Part shown: one piece after another, positions 25,601 through 38,155 of the stretch
How positions within the stretch are numbered: the stretch's first letter is position 1
How the letters are laid out: each line of letters starts with the position of its first letter
NCBI RefSeq assembly: GCF_022581195.2
Contig: NC_061476.1
Location: 4,448,098-4,512,097, forward strand
Origin: Helicoverpa zea
Taxonomy: Eukaryota > Arthropoda > Insecta > Lepidoptera > Noctuidae
Reading direction: 5' to 3'
DNA: 64,000 nt
Notes under the pieces: model-generated
Database searches by the model: none
What the model saw: the letters and a program-made list of their open reading frames with translations, nothing else
What the model was told of the DNA's origin: nothing
Position numbers and translations under genes: made by a program

Positions 25601-26526
25601 AGGAAGGTTTGTCTTTTGGCAGAGATTTTTTTAAAGGCTACTTTCTTTTCTATCTTTTCTAGATGCGAGGTTGAAACCGCGATTAGATCGGACTTTTGAA
25701 GCAATTTGTGTGTTAATGTAAACATACAAAAATCAAGTTTAAGTGAGGAAAGTTCTATTTACACCATATTAGATATGACTGTACTATCAATTGCTGCTGT
25801 CATAAGTGTGCAAGTGTGTGTATGCACGAGATCTAAGCTTCGAAGGAGCGAAAAAGCTTTGTGGGTTTTAGAAACTTTCAGAGTTATCATTAAGTTAACG
25901 GTGTTGCACCCTCGCGCCTGCGAAAGCACGTAAAGCCGGCGTTACCGAATGTTACACCGTGTCAAAGGCCGTCAGGCGGATTTGAGAAAACTGAACTGAG
26001 ACATAAGTCTTAGGCATCTCACTTGATAAGAAAAAGATATGAGTTAAGTAATACAGTGACATCATAATCAATAATTTAATTAAGTAACTATATGTATCTC
26101 TAGTACTGAAGCTTCCACAATAGTTTATGTTTTAGTGCACAGGTACTCGGTGAGCGAAGCCGTACCTAGCTAAAAAATATTTGATAAGAATACATTATTT
26201 CGAGATAATTCTGAGCGGATGTGCCGGATATCGGTGGCAACAGATTTTAAACAAAAGCTTAGAAACCGCCGGAAATATCCTTGAACTAATTTAAATAAAA
26301 ATAAACTTTCATTTTGAGGAAACTCTTCAAACTATTTTAATTGAACTACTAAATGATAGTCAACAAAATATTTAACATTGGCTGTGCCAAATTTTGATAA
26401 GATCTGTTTAATAGTTTTAGAGAGATTGCATTAATGCAAAAAGTACAGAGATTTTCTTGTACATAAGTAATTTAAAAATAGGTAAGTAACATCACCTATA
26501 TATTTAGGATTAACTATTATGGTGGG

Positions 26527-26791
26527 CTAGCTTCCGCTTGGGGTTTAACCCGCATTTTGTGAAAACTACTTCCTGCACATGGATAAAATGTATGAGAATG
26601 CTGCTAGTTTAACTTATGGATACGAAGTAAAACTTAGTATGTTTGATACTCTTTTACGCTGACACTGATGAACAGATTTTGATCAAACTTATCATCATTA
26701 TAGCTTATACAACAGAATAACAAATTCGTTTTTAATCGGGTTCGTAAAGTGGTTCCCTCAGGAAGCGGGTGAACCTGTTAGCCGAAGCTAG
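26527..26791. repeat. Foldback repeat with CTAGCTTC ends
   Basis: The left end is CTAGCTTCCGCTTGGGGTTT followed by AACCCGC. The right end carries the inverse: GCGGGTGAACC, then GCCGAAGCTAG. The same head motif opens the large composite repeats at 35970 and 61476 but is here present at both ends. Confidence 0.6.
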
Positions 26792-27084
26792 TTAATAAAT
26801 AAGCAACTTCTGCCTACAACAAATCGTCTGTTCTTCTTGCCGGCGAGATACCTACCTATACTACGTTTGCCTGTCGTTACAAATGTACCAGATTTTTACC
26901 AAAGTATCAAAATCTGATGGTTGACTCTATAAGATTGTGATGATTTGGCTAGTTTACCGCCAATGGAGATAAGGAGTTACCTTTGATCAGCAACGGAATA
27001 TTCTCTTTGGGCATTATATTCGTAAGAGACAAGTTCTTTGGTAGGTACTTTAGAGTTAGAGTTATCTGCCGTGGCTGTGGGATT

Positions 27085-27228
27085 ACTCATAAGAGCTATA
27101 GGCACAAAGGCCTCCAGAGAAACATGATGAGTTCAGTAAGAGTCTGATACTCCCTCGCGCCCTACATCCTACATCAGGAGGGGTCATTTGATGATTTTCC
27201 ACCAAAAAATACAAGGAAAGAGTTATAG
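27085..27228 (+). repeat. R1-type LINE 3' tail fragment
   Basis: Contains CAGTAAGAGTCTGATACTCC and GGGGTCATTTGATGATTTTC before an A-rich end. This is the same 3' tail that follows the retrotransposon ORF at 47460-47713. Confidence 0.65.
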
Positions 27229-27254
27229 ATATGTAACGTGAATTAGCCGTTATC

Positions 27255-27400
27255 AAGCAACTCCCTATATGACCTTCTCAACCCAGTAACCTGGGCAACC
27301 CCCTTTGGTGAGACTGGTTGTCAGATATTCTGGCTTCTGAATACCTGAAACGACTGCCAAAGATGTTCAAATGGAAACACAGGGAAACTTGACTTGGCAT
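27255..27400 (-). repeat. SINE-type repeat fragment
   Basis: Reads ACCTTCTCAACCCAGTAACC, then CTTTGGTGAGACTGGTTGTC, and the motif AACGACTGCCAAAGATGTTC. It belongs to the SINE family seen in full near 36268. Confidence 0.65.
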
Positions 27401-28044
27401 AGATGGTCACCCATCCACGGGCCGTCGGCGCCGTTGCTTAACCTTATGATAAATGGACTCATGCGGTTGTTACTTTGCGACCTATCAATGGGTTAATTTT
27501 CACCTATGTAGAGGGTTAAATAGAAGTTTACCGCTATTACACCTAAGTACATTTCACAAATTTTTATGAAGTCCCATAATTAAAAAGGGGCGAGATTATC
27601 ATGACTATAAATACATGGGGATGCTAAGTATATTAACTAATTATTTACAGTTTTATTTTATACTTTTATACTTTTGATAGAATGCTATAATGTACAATCT
27701 CTGTTTATTGTTGTGTATATGACATGTGTGAGTTCCTAAGACAAAGGATTTGCAAGCATGTTGCGCAGGATTCGAAGCTAATTAATTGCTATTCGGAGAA
27801 AAGTGATAATTGTTGCCTACTGGTGATTACTACTGTAAAATATTGTGTATGAATATGACACATTTAATTTTATTCCATCCAGGCGCATGGATAAAATAGT
27901 ATGAGAAGTTAAAATAATCAAGTTTCAAAAGTAATTCCAAATGTCCTTAAGTCATTTTGATAATTGAGCTGCAATAAATGTCAAAAAATTAAAATATTTT
28001 TGACTAGTGAAAAACATGAGTAATTTTCTAGATTTGGTACTCAC

Positions 28045-28213
28045 CATTCATCGCCTGCTCTCATAGAACCGGTACAACTATCAACCATCACCACACGCAA
28101 TGTATCGCGAACGAAACATGTTCGAAATTCGATTCGAAAAATTCGAAAACCGCGAATTCCATATTTGAAAATTGGGACGCGCGCGCATGTTAGCGGCCAG
28201 TATAAGACTGATG
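28045..28213 (-). promoter_or_regulatory. Possible minus-strand promoter and first exon (weak)
   Basis: On the minus strand GCATCAGTCTT, a consensus arthropod initiator, lies at about 28206-28213. About 165 bases downstream is a strong splice donor (GATGAATG before GTGAGTACC). An ATG at 28064 opens seven codons up to that donor. This could be a 5' exon of the minus-strand myoglianin gene, about 6 kb away. I found no matching next exon, so the link is speculative. Confidence 0.2.
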
Positions 28214-29700
28214 CCTGCAGAACACAAACCCGACCCGTAGTGAACAAAAATGCGTGGGTTCACTACAAAATTGAATCATGAACATTTAATTTCACATTCG
28301 CATTTCCAACTCTATTTTTTGAGCTGCAAGGTCGAATTTCAGTTTAGCACACAATAAATTTTACCTTTTTAATTTTTCAATTTGTTTTAATTGTACGATA
28401 CGATCAAGCAGTGAAAAGTTTTTCTTTCAATGCTAAATATGGTGTAGATGGCTGAAATTGGTTGGAATTAATTTGTGTGTCTGCGCAATTAAATGTCTTA
28501 ATGAGATTCGTGGAATGGCCTAAGCTAGATGCGTTGGACATCTTCAAAAGTGACTTCATAGATTTAAATATGGATCCGTAAGGACCAAAGCAGGAAAAGA
28601 GAAACGGAAAAAGAGAATTAAGAGATAAACTATGATTTCAAAATTAACACACTTACTTTTGTAAAAACTCAGCTGTTTCCCAAAAAATATGCTTAGGTAC
28701 TATTTATTTCCAAATTCTATATATTTGATGATACTTTAAACCAGTAGGTTGATAACCCAATATAATATAAAGCGAATTGTTTTCCGATCTTTGACACAGA
28801 TTAAACCCGGGTTTGTAATGCATACCAGTACCTGTTCTACGTACATTTTTATCTGTCAATGTGACCGCTAATATAAACAGCAAAATAATACAAAAAGTAA
28901 ATATTACTCAGAATATAGTTTAATTGGGCTAATCGACTGTTGAAAGTTTGGAGTTGTTTGGTCCTTCCGTACGCTAAATGGTAAAAGGACCAAAAAATAT
29001 TTTGTGTGCAGAAGGACCAATTCTATTTTCATTCATTATGACAAATACTTCTGAATATTTTTTCATCTACATAATTTTTAGGATTTTAGCTTATTTTTGT
29101 TCTTCATCCTCATCATATCAACCAATTAGCGTCCACTGCTGAACCTATAATAATAGCTTACCTTTTTTCTTAATAAATATATCTTACTATAAATATTTCC
29201 ATGTTGTGTTTTGCTATATTTTTATTTTTAATCATTTTTTTTAACTTAAGATCTATCATCTCCGCTTCTCTTATCATAAATGACATTTTTTTTTATATCC
29301 ACATCCCTTTTCTGTGGACGCTACGGTCCACGCGTCGTACGGTCTCGCTACGCACCTCAGTTGCCTGCGCCGGCGCACGTTATGTCTACAAGTTGCAATG
29401 CGCGGTCGTTCACTACGTCAAGCCGTGTGACAATGACCCTTTGTCAGATTTCTCGCTTGATTGTGTAGGATTCAATGAGTTAAGTTACATTTTTTAAGCC
29501 CTTCAGTTAAGCTTAAAAATACAAAATAATGGGGGTTTGATTTGGTTTCTGGTGAAAGGACCAAAACCTCTGAACTAGTGCAGCAAGGAGCTTCGAAATT
29601 TTGATATCGCCCGGTGGTTATCGTATAATGCCAAATGATTAAAAATTGACTCCTTCATGAAATCGGGGTGATGATGATCGAAATCGTTACACGATGGATT

Positions 29701-29762
29701 TTTACAATATTAAAAGCACGACTTAATATAGGTATATTAAGTCGTGCTTTTAATATTGTAAA
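29701..29762. repeat. Perfect 62-bp palindrome
   Basis: Two 30-base arms, exactly complementary without a single mismatch, surround the dinucleotide GG. The left arm begins TTTACAATATTAAAAGCACG. Flanking bases do not pair, so the symmetry ends sharply. Confidence 0.95.
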
Positions 29763-30584
29763 GACTACAGATTTAACACAAACGTATGAAAATTTATCCG
29801 TCTCCAAAAAAGACAATCAAAACTTTCCCCCAGACAGCGTTTTACGATCTGCGCAGGAGAATTAGCAATACATTCTAAGTTTAACCTTCATCAACAAGTG
29901 AACAGTTGTTTTCAAGTTCATGTTTGCACGTAATGTAAGGATATTGATAAAGTCAAGGCTACTGTTACTGGATAAACTCCCGGTCCTTGTGTACTTACAT
30001 TAGGTCAAAGGGCACAGCAAAAATAGTAGCTATAGTGAGAATCTTCTTATCTCAGAATTGTTGACTAAAGAAATGTTTACATAACATACAAAGTGACTTT
30101 TTAAGGAATTTTTGTTGAGTTCTATTTATATAATAAATGGTTTGTTTGTTGAGTTATAAATAGATTCTTAATTCTGGTAGGATTTATGTGGAATTTGGGA
30201 CACTGATAAACTATGAGCGTAGTTTTATTCACAAAGCCTAATATGTAATCCTTAGAGAAAAGACTCTAGAATACTTGAATAGGCTTAGATAGCCTAGGTT
30301 ACCTGGCGCCTGTCAGTTTTGCTACTCCGCTTTTAAAATTGTATCTTCGGAATGGTCAATCATAGAAATGATAATTGCATAATTAGCACAACATCGTCTT
30401 CCGAACTGATAGAGGTCGGAAAAATACACAACGAAAAACTAACGTTTCGGTAACGTTAACGTTACTGCAGAATTGTTATTGAACCATTAAGTATATCCAT
30501 ACAAATAAATAAATATAAATATAAAAATATCCATACATAACATCTTTATTTTTCAGTCGAAGAAAACCCTACCAGGTTCTCAGA

Positions 30585-30745
30585 TAAAGCTCTGCGGAGC
30601 CCCAGATATAATTGTTTGGCCTAGGTGCACAAAGAACTTCAGAAGGAACAAAAGTCAGTTTTAGTCAGTAAAAGTCTGCTACTTCCTCCTTCAACACCCA
30701 CAGCTGGAAAGGTCATTTGATGCTTTCCCAACTCCAAGAAAGATG
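30585..30745 (+). repeat. R1-type LINE 3' tail fragment
   Basis: Contains TTTTAGTCAGTAAAAGTCTG and ACCCACAGCTGGAAAGGTCA, then TTTGATGCTTTC. It matches the tail of the LINE at 46650-47713 but is more diverged. Confidence 0.6.
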
Positions 30746-33700
30746 TCCTAAATTACTACCTACTACGCATTGAAAAGAAGTTCTAAACTCTCCAATGAAA
30801 TGACGCAGTGCTAAAATCTCTAACCTAGACACAATAAAGGTCGTACCCATCAAAACAGTTATGTGGACGGTTCCGTATAATAAATCAATTGTCCTTCAGA
30901 TTGTTGTGATACATTTATTTAGAAGTTACTATCGTTTGAGCGGTTATTTAGACAGGTTTAACTTATTTAAGTGTAGTCTATTGTCGATTGTTAACTCCTT
31001 TATCGAAAGAATAGCTGGTTATTTGTGTATTTTTATATTGCATAATGCTATTTATCAGCTACTTGTAAAGAAACATATGCACGCAGGTGCCTCAATCTCC
31101 TGCAGAATTATATTTTATTTAAACCTAAATGTTTTGGGTGTGCTATCGCACTATCAAAATATTTTACGTGAAAAAGTGTTCAAAAAATCAATTTTTCTTT
31201 GATTTGGATGCTTGTGGCGTTATTAAAAAAAAACTGGAATGAACCAAATGGAGAAAGACATTGGTAAGTTGACTGATTGTATATTTCAAATAATTAGTAG
31301 CCTCCTAATACTTCAGAGACATAAAAAAAAATTGGCTAGAAGCATACACAGAAGGGTCTCATGGAGAATGATAAGCAACTACAAAATCTATACTGACCTT
31401 TCTTTTTTCTCCAGATTTCTAGCTGCAAACAATTGCGCAATTCGTTAGTCACACTTTTTTCGCCAACGCACAAAAATGTACTGTACAGATTGACCTCATA
31501 TCTTATCTCACTGCGGAGATCTTTCGTTTTACGTCAACTAAAAAAGCCGAGGCCGTCAAAATTATTAGTTTTTGGATAGTGAGCCTTTTTATTATTTATA
31601 TACACGTGTTTCTCTTACATGCGCGTAAATATTTGCACAAGGTTGTCTAAAAACTGCAAAGCGGGATTTTGTTACTGATAATTTTTCGTTGACTTTGGAT
31701 TTTATTATAATGGTCCTAGTTGTTTTTGGTTTCGCACAATACTTGTATTGATGCTTTATGTGTCCTAAATTTTTTGATGGTCACATGTTCGAAATTCGAA
31801 GAAAAACCTTAAGTACCAAATGATAAAAATAACTCTTTCACAGGTCACTCCAATCTTGTTGCACAATTAAAAGGTCATGAACAAAGGACCAATTTCAAGT
31901 TAATGTACTTAAGATACTACTGAATTAGTTCTCACTCATTTGTCAAATTTAAAGTCATCCACCTGAGATTACCCCTCTGTGACCTCTTATGCCATCCTCG
32001 AGAGAGATACCAGCGAGGCTAACAATCCTGGTTTATTCTCAATCGAGATTCCTCAACGTCAATACGTAATATAAAAACCTAATACATTTGACCCGAACTC
32101 TGAGGGCATCAGTATGATAAATGATCTTATTTGATTTGTTTGTAAACAATTTGGTAATTTGATCGTACGACGACAAATTTAGCTTTTCAATTCAGAATAT
32201 GAGAACCATTCACATAAGATGTAACTTCCTGTGTGTAAATACAGGAACTGTTATGACGGAAAAAGACTTTCAAATAATATTCTTAAAAAAAACATAGCGG
32301 AATATTAAAATGACCTCAATTCGTCCAGTAAATGAATTAACAAAACAGACCTCTGGCCCCAATAATCGATCCCAATTCCCGATCAATAAGAAAACGTGCA
32401 AAATTTGCAACGTACCGAGATCGTGGCACCCGCTCGCCGAAACAGCTACATTGAACAATTACGGCCAATATTGTGGACCTCACATATACGAAACTGACCA
32501 CCCAAATGAATCATGCGCAAAAAATCATCACCACGCCATTCTGGACCTTAGGACTACTAAAATAAGTGCGAGGGAAAAGATTTTGTGGATTCTTCAGGAA
32601 CAAATCAATGTGTATTCGCTGGATAGAAGCGTATGTACGTAAGTTCAAAGTCACCGCTGCCAGATAACGTGGTGTTGAATGATTCTGTGAGAAGAACGTC
32701 AGCGGTCCATTTGTGAACGGTACTTACAAAGAACTAGTTAAAGGCACGCCTTCTCACAATGGTCCTTGGTTCCGGAGACGAAATTTATGTGTGAAATGAT
32801 GATGGAGTAGATTTTTGGTGGTTTGACCTCTACGTGCCGAGATCAGGAAGCGATTGATAGAAGGACGGCACGTGAGTTACTGATAGCCTTTAACACTTCT
32901 ATTTTGGGAACAACTCGAACATGATATAGAAAAATGGGGTTATGAAATTGAATCTGAACAAAGCAAGAAATGATCAGAGTTTAATTCAGAAAAGAGTTTA
33001 ATTCAGAAAAGAATGATGGAATTCTTACGTACTGGCAAGGTCCACCTTAAAGGCTTGCTACTTGTCAAGTTTTAATAGAAAATTAAATACTTGATTCATT
33101 GCGTTTAATAGGTTTATAACAAGGTGTATGAAAACTTGCCAAGTAACATCATTAAAAAGTAACTATTTTTAACTGAGGTATGTGTATGGAACTTGGTACT
33201 TATTCAGATCTCACTTCTTTTATAGGCGAAGCATTCCCATATTATCGAACTTGGCAGTCTTTCACATTTTTGTTTTGGGTTTATGTACTTACACTTACAG
33301 TTAGCTGTACACCCGACTCTGCCAAAAGGTATTTTTTCACCTTTTGCTATGTACGATTTATGAAGCACGTGGGGTCATTTGAAATCCAATCATTATTGTT
33401 GTTAGATTGACGTATTGTTTGTACCGGGCTTAGAAGTAATTTTACTTGACCACTATTATGATATTCTGCCAAAACATTAGCAAGTTACGGACATTGGAGT
33501 TTTGTTCTATTACTCGAGGCCATATTGATGTTTATTCCTGAACCATTGTTAAAGGAAGTAAATTGCAATATGATCCAACTATAAATAGTCATCCGATTTG
33601 GTTTAAATAAATTTTCAAGAAAAAGATAGGGATGAAACTTACTACAATGTAGGTACACGCCAACCTACAGACACCAATCTGAGATAGTGACAAAAATCTA

Positions 33701-34189
33701 AAATGACTTGAAGTCGAAAGAACCTATAGTCTATCTTAGTAGGCGCAGATCACATGACTTATTTTAAAACTCAGACTAAAAATAAAATTCAGCTAACAAT
33801 CAATGTTTACTTGATCAATTAAAGTTAATTAAACCATTACGTTATGTAGTACTTCATTTCTATTTGTGTAAAAAGTCCTATATACTATTGTTTACTTTAC
33901 CAAAGTGCTTGCTCAAACGGAGTATTAAAATCGCCGTTGAAAAATAAACTGGAAGGACCACACACTTAAGTTCATTGTTCTTCTGTCAAATGGTTTATTT
34001 TGCATACCTCGTACCTCAGAGGTCCTTAATCCTTAAGAAGTGGAGTGGCCGTTCAGAGAGGCCAGAGTGTCGGGGGAAGCGGCTCCATTCCCACGGCCAA
34101 GCCGGATGCTGCGGTCACTACCAGCCAGATCGGAGAAGGGAGGGACTCTATCGATATGTCGATGAAAATATATTTCTTAAATCAGGGTA

Positions 34190-34330
34190 CTCACTAGTAT
34201 TCTTACCAAGGGGTATCGGGTTGCCCGGGTAACTGGGTTGAGGAGGTCAGATAGGCAGTCGCTCCTTGTACAACACTGGTACTCAGCTGCATCCGGTGAG
34301 ACTGGAAAAGCTCGAGAGATGATGATGAGT
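34190..34330 (+). repeat. SINE-type repeat
   Basis: Carries CCAAGGGGTATCGGGTTGCC, then AGATAGGCAGTCGCTCCTTG and the ACTGGTACTCAGCTGCATCC motif, ending near GATGATGATG. It is a copy of the SINE body repeated more than ten times in this window. Confidence 0.75.
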
Positions 34331-36267
34331 ACTCAGGATCTCAGATATGCCAAGGTAAAAACTGCTGCAATTATGACGGACCAACAGATATAACTGATAG
34401 CAAGAAAAAACATAATTATTTTTACCCGACGGTTTTCTTTCTAGATAGAGGATAGAGGTACAGGAAGAAGTCTATAAATTACAATTTATCAATCAATTAC
34501 AAATCCGGAGATGAGGTAAATATAGATGAACAATGAACGAAGCTATCTAATAAATTGAAAAGCTACAATACAAGAAACAATACACCACATTCAGCAAATC
34601 ATGATTGAAACCACATAGTGACGAGTCAAAAACGTCGCCAAAAAAATTTACAAAATATTTAACCAAGAAGCAATTGCGTTAATTTAAATTAGGCATAGCA
34701 ACATCAACATAGCAACGGAAACATGTGAAGATCTTTCATTCTGATAAAATTTATCAAACTTTGTCAAATATATTTTCATCTCTGTCTTCCTTGTGTTAAT
34801 TTTTGATGGGGAAGAGAGATGCAAGATGTAGTGATGTCATCGACTTGACGTATGTTGTCGCCTTTAAGTCTGGTGGATTTGGTGTGCGACTGCGCAAGTC
34901 ATGTGGTTTTGATTTGTTTTAGATTAGATGTGTGTGATATGCAGATGACTGTGATGTTCTCAGATATTTTGTGTGGGTTGAGAATTATGCGAATGACGTA
35001 TTTAAACATTTAACTAAATCCCCATAATTCTCCTAATGTTTATATTTTTCTGGATTATTATTTACCTTTCTTCATTATCGTCTGATAAGAATTAAATCTG
35101 ACACCAGTTATCCTCATGCTACGACATGAGGATTAGTTTATTTAAAAGATCTAACAGGTTCGTAATAAACTTAATATTATCACTTATTTATTTTCCACCA
35201 TTATTGTATTTATTCATGACACCTTTCATTGATAGAATTTCAAAATAGCCAATCATAATAATTCGCTTATATTTCAGATTTTATCTAGGATTTTATATAG
35301 ACCTCTATTTCTTGGTCTTATAACAATAGGTTACGGTATTAAAAGATGAAGTGATTAGGTCATTTCTTTTTGTTCCAGTCTTAACTATGTCTAGCTATAT
35401 ATATATATGTTCCTCTAAGGTAGGTGCTACCCTAATTGTTTCACCATTTTTTTCTAATCTGCATACTTCCAATATTTTTAGAGTCTTCTACGAATTATAC
35501 TGATGCTTCTTTCCTGATTGCTATCTTTATATATTTTCTGCAACAAATTATATCGACAGAAACTAACGAAAAGTTCCAACACTACCAAGAAATAGGGTCA
35601 TTCGCCCTCTCACAACAAATCATTTTTAATTGTGTGTATACTTCAATCTTTTCATTACAAGTCCAACCGCGCATAAGGTCCTCAGTTCTACGGTCTTTGA
35701 CCGTATTTTTTTTGCGACTCGTAATAAGATGAACATTTTAAAAATGGGTCAACTCAGTTTCGGCGACCACGCCCGAATTTGGGTCGAATTGAATTGATTG
35801 ATTTATATTGATAGCGGCCATGATTTCGCTTGATTTATTCAAGGACTTGCAGATGTGGAGTTTCCTGTTTTTCGACAATAATTGCGTGGTTTAGATTGGT
35901 GTTCTCATTTCTTTTGTTTCTTTTATTTCTGGAAGCTAATTCTTTGTTCAAACAATTGTCATACTTATTACTAGCTTCTGCCCGCGACTTCGTACGCGGA
36001 TCCTGTCCCTTATGCCAGCGACTACGGGGTCAGCAAAATCAAAGATCTGAATAGTCTGATATTGAATTTTAAGGGCCCGTTGACTTGAAAACAACGGAAT
36101 ACGCATAACCATTAGAAACGTTCCATATATTTAATTTTTGTACTTTAACGGCAAAAGCACAGCAGACTAAACAAAACGCTGAGAACTGAACCGCAATAGA
36201 CGTGACCATAGGGATAAAAGTAGTGATTCTAATTAGTCCGCGTAAAAAAACATTAAATAGATGACAA

Positions 36268-36655
36268 AGTCGTGGTGGTTTAGTGGGTAGAGAACCAATC
36301 TCTCAAGTATGAGCGTGCGTCTTTGATTCCAGGTCTGGCAAGTGCCTGCCAATGCAACTTTTCTAAGTTCGTATGTACTTTCTACGTATATTTTGGATAC
36401 CAATGACCGTTATTTGGAGGGGATGTTAAACTGTAGGTTCCGGCTGTCATTGAACATCCTTGGCAGTCGTTATGGGTAGTCAGAAGCCAGTAAGTCTTAC
36501 CAAGGGGTGTTGGGTTGAGCGGGTAACCGGTTTGTGGACGTCAGATAGGCAGTCGCTCCTTGTAAATACTGGTACTCAGTTGCATCGTGACTGGAAGTCG
36601 ACCCTAACATAATTGGGACAAAGGCTCTTGAGATAATAACGACAATAATAATGAG
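36268..36655 (+). repeat. tRNA-derived SINE nested in composite repeat A
   Basis: The head has an A-box-like TGGTTTAGTGGGTAGAG and a B-box-like TTTGATTCCAGG about 40 bases later. The body includes GGCAGTCGTTATGGGTAGTC and GGCAGTCGCTCCTTG and ends in an AATAATAATGAG tail. It is the most complete copy of this SINE family in the window. The equivalent copy in repeat B lies at about 60720-61135. Confidence 0.75.
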
Positions 36656-37499
36656 ATATAGGCACTGCAGGACATCTGAGGCTGATGACGGGGAGTAGCG
36701 ACCCCGCGGGGCTATATATACTGAGTTCTCCAGGGAGAGTATACTGTCCCCCATCTCCGGCCGGTCGGAGTGAACTATGACGGGGGTAGGTCTCACGCCT
36801 CTGGCTTGGCTTGGCCGTCCAGAGTGGAGTCGCTAGAGCAGGATTAGTAGCCCTGCTCGGAGGGTAGGTGCCTCATGGTAAGCACAGGGAGCGCGTAATC
36901 TGCGTTTAAAGTCCGCCGAGGTGTCCTCACCCTTCAGCCGCTCATGTCCCTGTTGCCCTCTTGTTGCTATTCAGTGACTGGTTCCCGGAGGCCCAGTAAG
37001 TGAGGTGGCGAGTCTCCACCTGCCATTTTTACATGTACCTAATACATTGTCATCCACTAATATCCCATCACAATAGCCCAAGTAGTTTTCCTCCATAGTT
37101 AGCAATAGTTTAGCACAGTACCGGGGATTGACTTTTTTTTTAACGACGTCCACCGGGGATTGTCCTTGGGTTCATTTTTATAGTGTTTAAAGGGATAATC
37201 GTCGGTTTTGTCATTTGTGTCACCATTTCATTAAAGTTGTCTCAAAAGGGCTTCAGCGTGTTGGCTTCGGCCCCACGTTTGCCTCCCAAAAATTCGGAAC
37301 TTTGTAGTCCCGAGGTCTGGAAGAGACATACAAAATAATAATGAGATATAATAATGTTGTTGTATCTTCGTTATTATTTGTTTGTGAGAGAGAGAAAAAA
37401 AATACGTGTCCATTATTTTAGGGTTATCTTAAAGACGGACTAATTACTTTTTTTGATTCACCATACCTATTTCATAACATTAATTTCTATACATTTCAA

Positions 37500-37975
37500 G
37501 TGTAGTATTGCTCTTGAAGTTCCACATCAGGTGTTCCAGATCTTCGATGTTTATATGTACGTCAATAGAGAGTGCTTATCAGATTGAACCACTTTTGCTA
37601 AAACGTCATATCTTCATATGCTATAGTCTAGCTGGGCTCCTGGAGTTCCACATCAGGTGTTTTAGAGAGTGCTTATCAGATTGAACAACTTTTGCTAAAA
37701 CGTCATACCTCTATATGCTATAGTCTAGCTGGGCCCCTGGAGTTCCATATCAGGTGTTTTAGATCTTCAATTTATATAAGTCAATAGAAAGTGCTTATCA
37801 AATTGAACAACTTTTGCTAAAACGTCATACCTGTATATGGTACAGAGAAGCTGGGCTCTTGGGGTTCCACATCAGGTGTTCCAGATCTTAAAATTTATTA
37901 TCTCAACTGAAAATGCTCATCACAAGAAACAATTTTTGCCATGGCACCATTTTTGTATCTCTTATAGTTTTGTTG
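37500..37975. repeat. Tandem array of about 120-135-bp units in composite repeat A
   Basis: About four units share GGAGTTCCACATCAGGTGTT, AGTGCTTATCA and TTTTGCTAAAACGTCATA. One unit is shortened by an internal deletion, and the last is diverged. Repeat B holds about three such units plus one split by a hAT insertion. Confidence 0.85.
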
Positions 37976-38105
37976 GTCTGTTGGTGGTCTGCATCAGGTC
38001 TTCAAGTTTCGAAGATAAATTATAGCCTATATGTTGACCAGGCTTAATACTGATACAACAAAGAAAAAATCATTGAAATCCGTCCAGTAGTTCCGAAGAT
38101 TAGCG

Positions 38106-38155
38106 TGTACAAACAAACAGACATACAGACATACAGACATACAGACATACAGACA
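38106..38155. repeat. (ACAG/ACAT)n microsatellite
   Basis: Repeated CAGACATA units near the 3' end of composite repeat A. The inverse run lies at about 58930-58990 in repeat B. Confidence 0.85.

Larger units (their letters stand above)
21868..28044. other. Stretch upstream of the recognised myoglianin exons
   Basis: No confident exon. It is AT-rich, with a GA microsatellite, a lepidopteran foldback repeat at 26527-26791, an R1-type LINE tail at 27085-27228 and a SINE fragment at 27255-27400. Open frames of 60-108 codons here have no recognisable motif. The 5' exons of myoglianin may be hidden here or farther right. Confidence 0.5.
28214..35969. other. Gene-poor stretch
   Basis: No supported gene. 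It contains a perfect 62-bp palindrome (29701-29762), a small GC-rich patch near 29315-29415, a LINE 3'-tail remnant in reverse at about 29105-29150, an R1-type tail (30585-30745) and a SINE fragment (34190-34330). A 110-codon open frame at 32310-32642 is discussed under findings. The rest is AT-rich. Confidence 0.5.

Noticed and set aside
36268..36345. Possible tRNA gene (A- and B-box-like motifs)
   Set aside because: The arms do not form a tRNA cloverleaf, and the segment continues into a SINE body, so it is a SINE head.
36497..36796. Open frame of about 100 codons on the minus strand, with a matching one on the plus strand at 60573-60890
   Set aside because: It lies inside the two inverted composite repeats and crosses the SINE boundary. 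It matches only its own repeat partner and shows no protein motif.
37500..38155. Regularly repeated units that could suggest a CRISPR array
   Set aside because: Eukaryotic context. Units are tandem without distinct spacers and belong to a composite transposon-derived repeat.
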